Shown piece after piece: positions 40,647-48,800 of a DNA stretch of 64,000 bases. The translations under genes were made by a program, and so were the position numbers. The stretch comes from UBA2377 sp964525935 (GTDB lineage: Bacteria; Verrucomicrobiota; Verrucomicrobiia; Opitutales; Opitutaceae), in NCBI GenBank assembly GCA_964525935.1, contig CAZGJZ010000001.1, positions 310,001-374,000 of the forward strand. Direction: 5' to 3'. How positions within the stretch are numbered: position 1 is the first letter of the stretch; every line of letters starts with the position of its first letter. The notes below the pieces were generated by a model that was given only the letters and a program-made list of their open reading frames with translations, was not told the DNA's origin and made no database searches.

Positions 40647-41810
40647 ATGCCTGTTCCCTCGCTCAAACTCAAAGCCAACGCCAAGCCTCGCGTCCTCAGC
40701 GGACATCCGTGGGTGTTTGCGAACGAAGTCGAAGCCCTGCTGCCGGCGGAACACGACGGTGAGGTGGTTGAATGCCGGGACCGGGCCGATCGGTTTCTGG
40801 GGAGCGGAATCTATAATTCGAAATCACAGATCGTATGGCGGCGGTTCAGCCGCGAGCGTGCCGCGTTGAACGGGGCGTATCTGCGCGCGGCGTTGGAAAA
40901 AGCAATTTCGCGCCGCACGGCAGGCGACACGCGCCGGCTCGTGTGGTCGGAGTCGGATGACCTGCCGGGTCTCGTGGTGGATCAATTTGGCGACACGCTG
41001 GTCGTGCAGATCCAGACCGCGGCGATGGAGAAGAAGTCCGCGCTGGTCGGCGATCTGCTGGCCGAACTCTTGAAGCCGGCGGAGATTGTTTTCCGCAATG
41101 ACGCGAGCATCCGCCGGCTCGAGGGCCTGCCGCTGGAGACGCACACACGCTCTGGGGCAGTGTCGGAACCGCGCTGGCAGCGGATCGACGGCTTTGATTA
41201 CTGGCTCGATTTACAGAACGGACAAAAGACGGGGTTTTACCTCGACCAGCGGGCGCAGCATGGGGTGGTGGCGAAATACTGCGCAGGCAAGCGGGTGCTC
41301 GATGCATTCTGCAATCAAGGACCGTTTGCGCTACACGCGGCGCGCGCCGGCGCGGCCGAAGTGCTCGGACTCGACAGCGCGGAGGATGCGATCGCGCAGG
41401 CGCGGGTGAACGCGGAGCGCAACGGGGTGAAGGCGGCATTTGCCGTGGCGAATGTGTTCGACTGGTTCAACGACGCGATGCGCGCGGGCGAGCCAAAGTG
41501 GGACGTGATTGTGTTGGACCCGCCGCCGTTCGCGAAGTCGAAGAGCGCGCTCGAAGGGGCGTTGCGCGGCTACAAGGAAATCAATTTGCGCGCGATGCAG
41601 CGGCTCAATCCGGGCGGGGTGCTGGCGACGTATACGTGTTCCCATCACATGCAGGATGCGGAACTGCGCGGCGTGCTGGCCGATGCGGCGGCCGATGCGA
41701 AGCGCAAGGTGCACGTGCTCGAATTTTGCCATCAGCCGCCGGATCATCCCGTGATGCTGACGATGATGGAGAGCGAATACCTGCGCGGGTATATCGTGCG
41801 GGTGGAGTAA
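40647..41810 (+). CDS. RlmI-like class I rRNA methyltransferase
   Basis: A 387-residue SAM-dependent methyltransferase of the RlmI/YccW (23S rRNA m5C) type. The N-terminal PUA domain is visible in RVLSGHPWVFANEVE and DRFLGSGIYNSKSQI, followed by the EEHUD-like region VDQFGDTLVVQIQT. The Rossmann domain has KRVLDAFCNQGPFALHAARAG (motif I) cut to VLDAFCNQGPFALHAA, LDSAEDAI for the acidic residue, and motif IV VLDPPPFAKSK; TYTCSHHM is the following conserved segment. The ATG start matches the usual PUA N-terminus. Exact target nucleotide not assignable. Confidence 0.9.
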   Translation: MPVPSLKLKANAKPRVLSGHPWVFANEVEALLPAEHDGEVVECRDRADRFLGSGIYNSKSQIVWRRFSRERAALNGAYLRAALEKAISRRTAGDTRRLVWSESDDLPGLVVDQFGDTLVVQIQTAAMEKKSALVGDLLAELLKPAEIVFRNDASIRRLEGLPLETHTRSGAVSEPRWQRIDGFDYWLDLQNGQKTGFYLDQRAQHGVVAKYCAGKRVLDAFCNQGPFALHAARAGAAEVLGLDSAEDAIAQARVNAERNGVKAAFAVANVFDWFNDAMRAGEPKWDVIVLDPPPFAKSKSALEGALRGYKEINLRAMQRLNPGGVLATYTCSHHMQDAELRGVLADAAADAKRKVHVLEFCHQPPDHPVMLTMMESEYLRGYIVRVE

Positions 41811-41818
41811 GGGACTGG

Positions 41819-41843
41819 CGCGCGGCCCGCCTTGGGTGGGCCT
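41819..41843. repeat. REP-like short hairpin downstream of the RlmI-like gene
   Basis: GGCCCGCC and GTGGGCC can pair around a four-base loop between two convergent genes. It resembles the other GC-rich hairpins in the window but is weaker. Confidence 0.4.
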
Positions 41844-41897
41844 ATCTTCTATCTTGCCGGTGATCGCGGCGCGCCCAGCGATCGCGCCCGACCTCGA

Positions 41898-42539
41898 TCA
41901 GCGGTAGAGCGTGTCGAGGTTGCGGCGGAGCTCTTTCAGGTCGTCGATTTTCTGCTGATACATGGCGACGTCGGCCTTCGTGCGGGCCTGTTTCATGGCT
42001 TCGAGGATGTCGCGCTCGGCTTCCATGAGATTGACGCGGTCGGCGGCGACGGACTCGCGCTGCTCGGTGGATTTGCCGCCGAAGAGGGAAACGGATTTGG
42101 CGAGGGCGGGATCGTTGAGGGACTTATCGAGGTCGGAGGACTTCATCTTCTTTTTCTCACGGGCGATATCCTTCTCGAGTTTGCGGATCTGGATATCGAT
42201 CTCGGTGATGCGGGCGCCTTTTACCTCGAGGCCGGGGAGCGTCGTGACGGCTTCGGCGGCCGGAGCCGCGGTAATGGCGGCGGCCGGAGCGATCACCGCG
42301 GGGGCGGTGGATTGGGTGGTTTTTTCGAGGGCGCGTTGGGCGAGAAGGGCGCGGACGCGGGCTTCGGTGGCGGCGCGTTCGGCGGTGGTCTTCTCGGTTT
42401 CAGGCTTGGCGCCCGCTTTCGCTGGGGCGGCGGCGGGTTCCTCCGGTGGCTTTGCCGCAGGCGCGGCGGGCTCGCCGGCGTAGGCGGACACGGAGAGGGT
42501 GGCGGCGAGCAAGGCGGCGAGGAAGCGGGGCTTGGTCAT
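41898..42539 (-). CDS. Exported Ala/Pro-rich coiled-coil protein of unknown function
   Basis: A 213-residue protein with a signal peptide (MTKPRFLAALLAATLSVSAYA). It then has an Ala/Pro/Lys-rich linker (about 22-100), a helical Glu/Lys-rich coiled coil (KLEKDIAREKKKMKSSDL), and a final helix ending KIDDLKELRRNLDTLYR. I do not recognise a family. The composition suggests an extended periplasmic protein. It lies alone between the convergent RlmI-like gene and enolase. Confidence 0.7.
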   Translation of the reverse strand: MTKPRFLAALLAATLSVSAYAGEPAAPAAKPPEEPAAAPAKAGAKPETEKTTAERAATEARVRALLAQRALEKTTQSTAPAVIAPAAAITAAPAAEAVTTLPGLEVKGARITEIDIQIRKLEKDIAREKKKMKSSDLDKSLNDPALAKSVSLFGGKSTEQRESVAADRVNLMEAERDILEAMKQARTKADVAMYQQKIDDLKELRRNLDTLYR

Positions 42540-42620
42540 GAGACGAGTGTAGGTGAAAGCGGAGGTGAGTCGAGGGAACTATGGATACGTAGGAGGGGTT
42601 GATGTTCCTGCCGGATTTTT

Positions 42621-42650
42621 AACCACGAATGGACACGAATGAACACGAAT
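42621..42650. repeat. Ten-base-period array, unit NNACACGAAT
   Basis: Three decamers (AACCACGAAT, GGACACGAAT, GAACACGAAT) in the gap between the coiled-coil gene and enolase. Similar phrases are common between genes in many bacterial genomes. Confidence 0.65.
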
Positions 42651-42707
42651 ACCGAAGGCAGGGCCGCATCGGCCGGATAGGGAAGGTGACTGTCGTGTAG
42701 GTATGAA

Positions 42708-42734
42708 AAAGGCCGGAGGGTTAGTCCGGCCTTT
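42708..42734 (-). terminator. Rho-independent terminator after eno
   Basis: A ten-base perfect stem (AAAGGCCGGA with TCCGGCCTTT) and seven-base loop lie downstream of the enolase stop; on the enolase strand the stem ends in a run of five T. Confidence 0.85.
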
Positions 42735-42756
42735 GCAGAAGGGATGCCCCTACGGG

Positions 42757-44034
42757 TTACAGGGTGCCGCCGTAGATGGCGCTGGCGCCGAGCTCTTCCT
42801 CGATGCGGAGGAGCTGGTTGTATTTCGCCACGCGGTCGGTGCGGCTCGCGGAACCGGTCTTGATCTGGCCGGCGTTGGTCGCGACGGCGATGTCGGCGAT
42901 CGTGACGTCCTCGGTCTCGCCGGAGCGGTGCGAGATGATCGTGGTGTAGCGGTTGCGCTGTGCGAGGGCGATGGAGTCGAGCGTCTCGGTGAGGGAGCCG
43001 ATTTGGTTGACCTTCACGAGGATCGAGTTGGCGGTGCCGGTATCGATGCCCTTTTGGAGGAACTCGACGTTGGTGACGAAGAGATCGTCGCCGACGAGCT
43101 GGACTTTGTCGCCGATGGCGTCGGTGAGCTTCTTCCAGGTGGCCCAGTCGTTTTCGGCGCAGCCGTCCTCGATGGAGACGATCGGGTATTTGGCGCAGAG
43201 ATCCTTGTAGTAGGAGACGAATTCGTCGCCGGTGAAGGAGCGCTGGTCGGATTTCTTGAAGACGTAGGTCTTCTTTTCCTTCACGTAGAACTCGGAGGAG
43301 GCGACGTCGAGGGCGAGGAAGATGTCCTTGCCGAGTTTGTAGCCGGCGCCCTTGACGGCTTCGGCGATGGCGTCGAGGGCGTCGGTGGTGGAGGCGAGGT
43401 TGGGGGCGAAGCCGCCTTCGTCACCGACGGCCGTCTGGAGGCCCTTGGACTTGAGCACCTTCTTGAGGGAGTGGAACACCTCGGCGCCGGCGCGGAGGGC
43501 GTCGGAGAACGAGCGGAAGTTCTTCGGGACGATCATGAACTCCTGGAAATCGATGGGCGCATCGGAGTGCGCGCCGCCGTTCATGATGTTCATCAACGGC
43601 ACCGGGAGGACCTTGGCGTTCGGGCCGCCGATGTATTTGTAGAGGGGGACGCCCGCGGCGGAGGCGGCGGCCTTGGCGGTGGCGAGGGAGACGCCGAGGA
43701 TGGCGTTGGCGCCGAGCTTGGCCTTGGTCTTGGTGCCATCGAGCTTGAGCATGGCCCGGTCGACGCCGGTCTGGTCGAAGGCGTCGAAGCCGAGGAGCGC
43801 GGGGGCGATCTTGCCCTTCACGTTGCCGACGGCTTTTTGCACGCCCTTGCCGCCGTAGCGGAGTTTGTCGCCGTCGCGGAGTTCGATGGCCTCGTGTTCG
43901 CCGGTGGAGGCGCCGGAAGGAACGGCGGCGCGGCCGAAGTGGCCGGAGGCGAGCTTCACATCGACTTCGACCGTGGGGTTGCCACGGGAGTCGATAATTT
44001 CACGGGCGGTGATGGCACTGATGGTGGTGTTCAT
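42757..44034 (-). CDS. eno: Enolase
   Basis: A 425-residue glycolytic enzyme converting 2-phosphoglycerate to phosphoenolpyruvate with Mg2+. The N-terminus MNTTISAITAREIIDSRGNP is canonical, AVPSGASTGEHEAIELRD is the flexible catalytic loop, VSIEDGCAENDW holds a metal-binding acid, and SHRSGETEDVTIADIAVATN contains the substrate loop. Note Cys at the position after Asp-Gly in the IEDG motif. The start was set at MNTTIS; a 30-codon upstream extension is not homologous. Followed by a strong terminator. Confidence 0.98.
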   Translation of the reverse strand: MNTTISAITAREIIDSRGNPTVEVDVKLASGHFGRAAVPSGASTGEHEAIELRDGDKLRYGGKGVQKAVGNVKGKIAPALLGFDAFDQTGVDRAMLKLDGTKTKAKLGANAILGVSLATAKAAASAAGVPLYKYIGGPNAKVLPVPLMNIMNGGAHSDAPIDFQEFMIVPKNFRSFSDALRAGAEVFHSLKKVLKSKGLQTAVGDEGGFAPNLASTTDALDAIAEAVKGAGYKLGKDIFLALDVASSEFYVKEKKTYVFKKSDQRSFTGDEFVSYYKDLCAKYPIVSIEDGCAENDWATWKKLTDAIGDKVQLVGDDLFVTNVEFLQKGIDTGTANSILVKVNQIGSLTETLDSIALAQRNRYTTIISHRSGETEDVTIADIAVATNAGQIKTGSASRTDRVAKYNQLLRIEEELGASAIYGGTL

Positions 44035-44120
44035 GAAAGGCAGAAGGATGAAGGCGGAAGGATGAAAATGCAGGGTGCAGCAAAGATGCCGCGCGACACG
44101 AGGGGAAGGCGAAAGTGTGT

Positions 44121-44163
44121 GCACCCGCCTGCGCCGGGCCTACGGCGGGCAGGCCCGCTATTG
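44121..44163. repeat. REP-like GC-rich hairpin upstream of eno
   Basis: Carries CCTACGGCGGGCAG, the same core as the hairpin between hemG and ileS, flanked by CCCGCC-type arms. It lies in the gap between the ankyrin-like gene and enolase. Confidence 0.6.
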
Positions 44164-44208
44164 CCAATGGTGCCTTCAGGCGGCGTCGCGCCTGCCTTTC
44201 CGGTTCGC

Positions 44209-45237
44209 TCAGGCGAAGGGGGAGCGGGTGATGCCGGTCTTCTGGAGGAGACGCCCGATGGGACCGGGGGTCTTGGGTCGCAATGTGACGGGGATCTGGG
44301 CAGAGAAGCCGCGGTTTAGCGCGATCCGGCCGACGGTGACACCGTTGTAATTGCGGAAATTGAGCAGTTCGGCCGTGAAGAGCAGGAGCGGAATCTGGTC
44401 GAGGTGACCCTCGTAGGCGGCGGCGTGCAGGGGGGTGTCACCGTTGTCGTTGCGCGTGAGCAGGAGGTCGGCGGTGAGCTGGGCCGCGGGGATCTTGGCG
44501 AGCTGGCCGGTCTCAGCGGCGGCGTGGATCGCGGTGAAACCGGACTTGCTGGAGACGACGAGGTGGTCGTGCACGAGGAGGTCGGCGGGGATTTGCTCGA
44601 GGTGGCCGGAGATCGCGGCGGCGTGAAAGACGGTGTCGCCGGAATTGGTGACGGCGAGCAGCGCGGCGGGCGTGAGGAGCGCAGGCGGAAGCTGGTCGAG
44701 GTGGCCGTTGAGCGCGGCGACGTGGAGGACGGTTTCGCCGCCGATGTTTTTCTGCGCGAGATTGGCGGCGGTGATGAACGCAGCGGGCAGGCGGTCGAGC
44801 GTGCCATTTTCGGCGGCCTCGTGGAGGAGGGTGTTGCCGAGGTCGGTTTTGCGCAGGATGATTTCCTCGGTGAGCAGGTCCGCGGGGAGCTGGCCGAGGT
44901 GGCCGTGCGCGGCGGCGTCGTGAAAGACGGTGTAGCCGGAATTGCTGCGCTGGCCGAGGAGATCGGCGGTCAGGAGGCTGGCGGGGATCTGGTCGAGGTG
45001 GCCGCCGATGGCGGCGTGGTGAAAGACGGTGTAGCCGAGGTCGTTTTTGACTGAAAGCGCAGCTTGGGTGAGCACGGTGGCGGGAAGGGCGCCGAGAGTG
45101 CCATATTTGGCGGCGGCGTGCAGCGGGGTATTGCCCGAAGCATTGCGCGCCGTCAGCCGCTCAAGGGTGAGCAGCTTGGCGGGGAGGGTAGCGAGCGAAC
45201 CGTCGCGAGCAGCGCCGTGCAAATCCAAGTTATCCAT
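44209..45237 (-). CDS. Ankyrin-like repeat protein with a regular 33-residue unit
   Basis: A 342-residue soluble protein made almost entirely of about nine tandem repeats of 33 residues plus a partial N-terminal one. The unit reads roughly N-x-x-G-x-T-x-x-H-x-A-A-x-x-G-H-L-x-Q-x-P-x-x-L-L-T-x-x-x-L; examples are GNTPLHAAAKYGTLGALP and GYTVFHHAAIGGHLDQIP. The first helix matches ankyrin (G-T-P-L-H-x-A-A) but the usual second helix is replaced by a Pro-x-x-Leu-Leu-Thr segment. No signal peptide. A protein-binding role is likely. The start at MDNLDLHGAARDG is preferred; the open frame upstream overlaps the divergent receiver gene. Confidence 0.85.
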   Translation of the reverse strand: MDNLDLHGAARDGSLATLPAKLLTLERLTARNASGNTPLHAAAKYGTLGALPATVLTQAALSVKNDLGYTVFHHAAIGGHLDQIPASLLTADLLGQRSNSGYTVFHDAAAHGHLGQLPADLLTEEIILRKTDLGNTLLHEAAENGTLDRLPAAFITAANLAQKNIGGETVLHVAALNGHLDQLPPALLTPAALLAVTNSGDTVFHAAAISGHLEQIPADLLVHDHLVVSSKSGFTAIHAAAETGQLAKIPAAQLTADLLLTRNDNGDTPLHAAAYEGHLDQIPLLLFTAELLNFRNYNGVTVGRIALNRGFSAQIPVTLRPKTPGPIGRLLQKTGITRSPFA

Positions 45238-45369
45238 GTCGTTATACGCTGGGATGGGATAACGGTTATTGGCGAAGTGACGCAATCCAAAAGCCCGAAA
45301 CAGGTTATTCACCCCATGCACAGGAATTCGATTTGCCAAGTCACTCTCCCAGCCCACGCTGTGCGCTAC

Positions 45370-45795
45370 ATGAACGCTGCAGATGCGAAGGTTAGCCCCG
45401 CCGTAACGCCCAAAGATGCCATCCTGTTGATTGATGATGAGAAGGCGCTGCTCGAGGTTTTTACCGCCGCGCTCTCGCCGCATTTTGAAATCATGACGGC
45501 GAACTCCGTGCGTGAGGCGGATTTCATTTTGCACAAGAACAAGTTCAAGGTGGTCGTGGCCGACCATCTGATGCCCGGCGGCAATGGCATGAGTTTCCTG
45601 GTGCGGACGCGGGAAGAATATCCGCACATGCAGCGCATTTTGGTCACGGGCTACATGAAGCCGGAGATGTTGCTACGCAGTGTGAACGAGGCGGCGCTTT
45701 TCCGTTATCTGCTTAAACCGGTCTCGATGATGGAGTTGATCAAGGTCGTGAAGGATGCCGCCAAGGCGCACGACGCGAGTTTAGCGGCCGTGTGA
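45370..45795 (+). CDS. Single-domain response regulator
   Basis: A 141-residue receiver-only protein. The acidic pair is Asp22/Asp23 (LLIDDEKALLE), the phosphoacceptor is Asp65 (KVVVADHLMPGGNGMSFL), the conserved Thr is in ILVTGYMKPE, and the conserved Lys is in RYLLKPVSMMEL. No output domain is present. No histidine kinase is adjacent, so it is an orphan that may work in a phosphorelay or by protein contact. The ATG starting MNAADAKV was chosen as closest to the domain; earlier in-frame starts overlap the ankyrin gene. Confidence 0.88.
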   Translation: MNAADAKVSPAVTPKDAILLIDDEKALLEVFTAALSPHFEIMTANSVREADFILHKNKFKVVVADHLMPGGNGMSFLVRTREEYPHMQRILVTGYMKPEMLLRSVNEAALFRYLLKPVSMMELIKVVKDAAKAHDASLAAV

Positions 45796-45873
45796 GGCGG
45801 CTTCGCGGCGCGGCGTATAGTAGCGCGCCTCTCATTTAGCCATGTGGCGGGTCGAAGACCTGCGCTGCCACGA

Positions 45874-48800
45874 TCAGCGCTGGAGCTTGGCACGCAGGTA
45901 GGGCGCGGTCGGACTGTGCTTCACTTTCAGGAGCCCGGCGAGTTCGCCTTGGTAAAGGAGTTCGCCGCCTTCGGGGCCGCCGACCGGACCGAGTTCGATG
46001 ATGTAATCGGCTTCGGCGAGCAAATCGAGATGATGCTCGATGACGACAACGGTGTGCCCCTGGTCGACGAGCGAATGCAGGACGCGGATGAGTTTTTCGC
46101 AGTCGCTCAGGTGCAGGCCGATGGTCGGTTCCTCGAGCAGGTAGAGGTTGCGGATGGCGATGCCGCGGGAGCGTTCCTTGTAGGATTGCAGGCCGTGGGC
46201 GAGTTCGGTGACGAGCTTCAGACGCTGGGCCTCGCCGCCGGAGAGGGTCGGTGAACTCTGGCCAAGCGTGAGGTAGCCGAGTCCGCAATCGACCATCAGC
46301 TTGCACACCTGCGAAAGCTGGGAATGGAAATCGAAGAAGACGGCGGCCTCGTCGAAGGTGAGGCGGAGAACTTCTCCGATGGTTTTACCCTTCCACGTGA
46401 TGTCGGCGACCTCGGGACCGTAGCGCAGGCCGCGGCAGTCGTCGCACGGGAGATACGTGTTGGGCATGAAAGCCATCTCGAACTTGATGCGACCGGCGCC
46501 CTGGCAGGTTTCGCAACGGCCGCCGGTGGTGTTGAAGGAAAAGCGCGAGGCAGTGTAACCGCGCATCTTGGCCTCGGGGAGCGAGGCGAAGAACTGGCGG
46601 ATGAGATCGAAGATGCCGAGGTAGGTGGCGGGCGTGGAGCGCGGGGTTTTGCCGATGGGCGACTGATCCACCTCGATGACGGATTTGAAATCGTGCGCAC
46701 CGGTGAGGGTGGCGAAGGGTTGGGCGTTGAGGGCTGAGAGTTGAGAGTCGGAATCCTGGGTGAAGCCGGTGGCTTTGACGAAATCGCGGCCGGTGAGTTT
46801 GGCTTTCCGATTTTTGATGGCGTGGGCGGCGGCAGGCTGGAGCAGGTCGCGGAAGAGCGTGGATTTGCCGGCACCGCTCGGGCCGGCGACCATAATGAGG
46901 CGGCCGGGCGGCAGGCTGAGATCGAAGCCCTTGAGATTGCGGAAGCGGACGTTGGTCAGCTCGAGAGGGGCGGATTTTTTGCCTTTCGATTTTTGATTTT
47001 CGATTGGTCGGTATTCGCCCCGCAGCGGGTGCGCGATGCCTTTGTTTAAGAAAAGGCCGGTGAGGGACTGGTCGCTGCTTTGGATTTCGGCGGGAGTGCC
47101 GTTGGCGAGGAGGGCGCCGCCGTGGATGCCGGCGCCGGGGCCGAGGTCGATGATGCGATCGGCGCGCTTCATGAGTTCGTCGTCGTGCTCGACGACGAGG
47201 AGCGAATTGCCCTTGGCGCGGAGGGCTTGGAGCGTGTCGATCAGGCGGTCGTTGTCGCGGGCGTGGAGGCCGATGGAAGGTTCGTCGAGGACGTAGAGCA
47301 CGCCGGAGAGATTGGAGCCGAGCTGCGCGGCGAGGCGGATGCGCTGGGCTTCGCCGCCGGAGAGCGTTTCGGTGGGACGATCGAGGGAGAGATAGCCGAG
47401 GCCTACGTGATCGAGGAATTTCAGGCGCTCCTCAATCTGCGGGACGATGTCCTGCGTGATGAGTTTGCCGCGGACGTCGAGTTTGAGGGCGCGCAGGTGA
47501 GTGAGGAGTTGCGAGGGCGTGGAGCGCAGAAGCGCGGGTAGGGAAAGCGGCGGAGATTTCTTGGTTTCCCGGAAGTGAAGTTTAACGGCGCGGACGATGC
47601 GGTTGAGGCGGGCGCCGTGGCAGTCGGGGCAGGGCTGGCCTTCCTCGGCGATGTCTTCGGCGGAATCGACCCCGAAGGCGCGGAGCTTGACGAGCGGGTC
47701 CTCGTCTTCGTCCTCGGGTTCGAGCATCCAGGGGAACACGCGGCCGTGGCCACGACAGGTGGGGCACCAACCGCGGGGCGAGTTGAAGGAGAAATGCTTC
47801 GGGTCGAGTTCAGGGAAGCTCTCGCCGCTCTCGATGTCGGTGCGCGTGGTGGAGAACCACGAGAGCACGTCGCCTTGCGGCGTGAGGAGGAAGCCGGAGC
47901 CTTTGCCGATACGGAGCGCGGTTTCGAGGGCCTGACCGGGGTGGGATTCGGATTTCAGGTCGGCGACGACGACCTCGATGTCGTGCTCCTTGTAGCGATC
48001 GAGTTTGGTGAACGCTTCGGCAGCGAGCAGGCGGCCGTCGGCGCGCATGAGGGCGTAGCCCTGTTTTACGATCCATGTGGCGATGGGCTGGTGGTGACCC
48101 TTGCGTCCACGAATGAGCGGAGCGCAGAGGTAGAGGTGTTTTGCCTTCTTCGCCTTCGGCGTGCCGTGCATGACGCGCAGGAGCAATTTCTTCAACTGAC
48201 CGAGGGAGAGCGGCTCGACGGCGCGGTCGGTGTCAGGGTGATGCTGCACGCCGAGGCGCGCGTAGAGGAGACGCAGGTATTGGGCGACCTCGGTGATGGT
48301 GGCGACGGTGGACTTGCGGGAACCGCGGGTGACGCGCTGCTCGATGGCGACGGTGGGCGGGATGCCGGTGAGACGGTCGATATCGGGGCGCGGGAGTTGC
48401 TCGACGAACTGGCGCGCGTAGGGCGACATCGACTCCATGAAGCGGCGCTGGCCCTCGGCGAACACGATGTCGAAGGCGAGGGTTGACTTGCCGGAACCGG
48501 AGACGCCGGTCACCACGACGAGCTCGTGGTGCGGGATGGTGAGCGAGAGGTTGCGAAGGTTATTCTCGCGAGCGCCGGTGATGACCAGCGATTGCGAATT
48601 GCGGATGCTGGATATCGCATAGTCGGAATCGGACGGGGCGGATTCCGCGGCGAGGGCGAGTGGATCGACGAAGCCGAGAGCGGTGCGGAGAAACGGAGTC
48701 GTGGCGGTTCCGCTGCGGGCGATGGCTTCGGGTGTGCCTTCGGCGACGATGCGGCCACCGGCGGCGCCGGCTTCGGGTCCTACTTCGAGGATCCAGTCGG

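Noticed and set aside
42621..42650. CRISPR-like repeats
   Set aside because: The ten-base direct repeats have no spacers and there are no cas genes.
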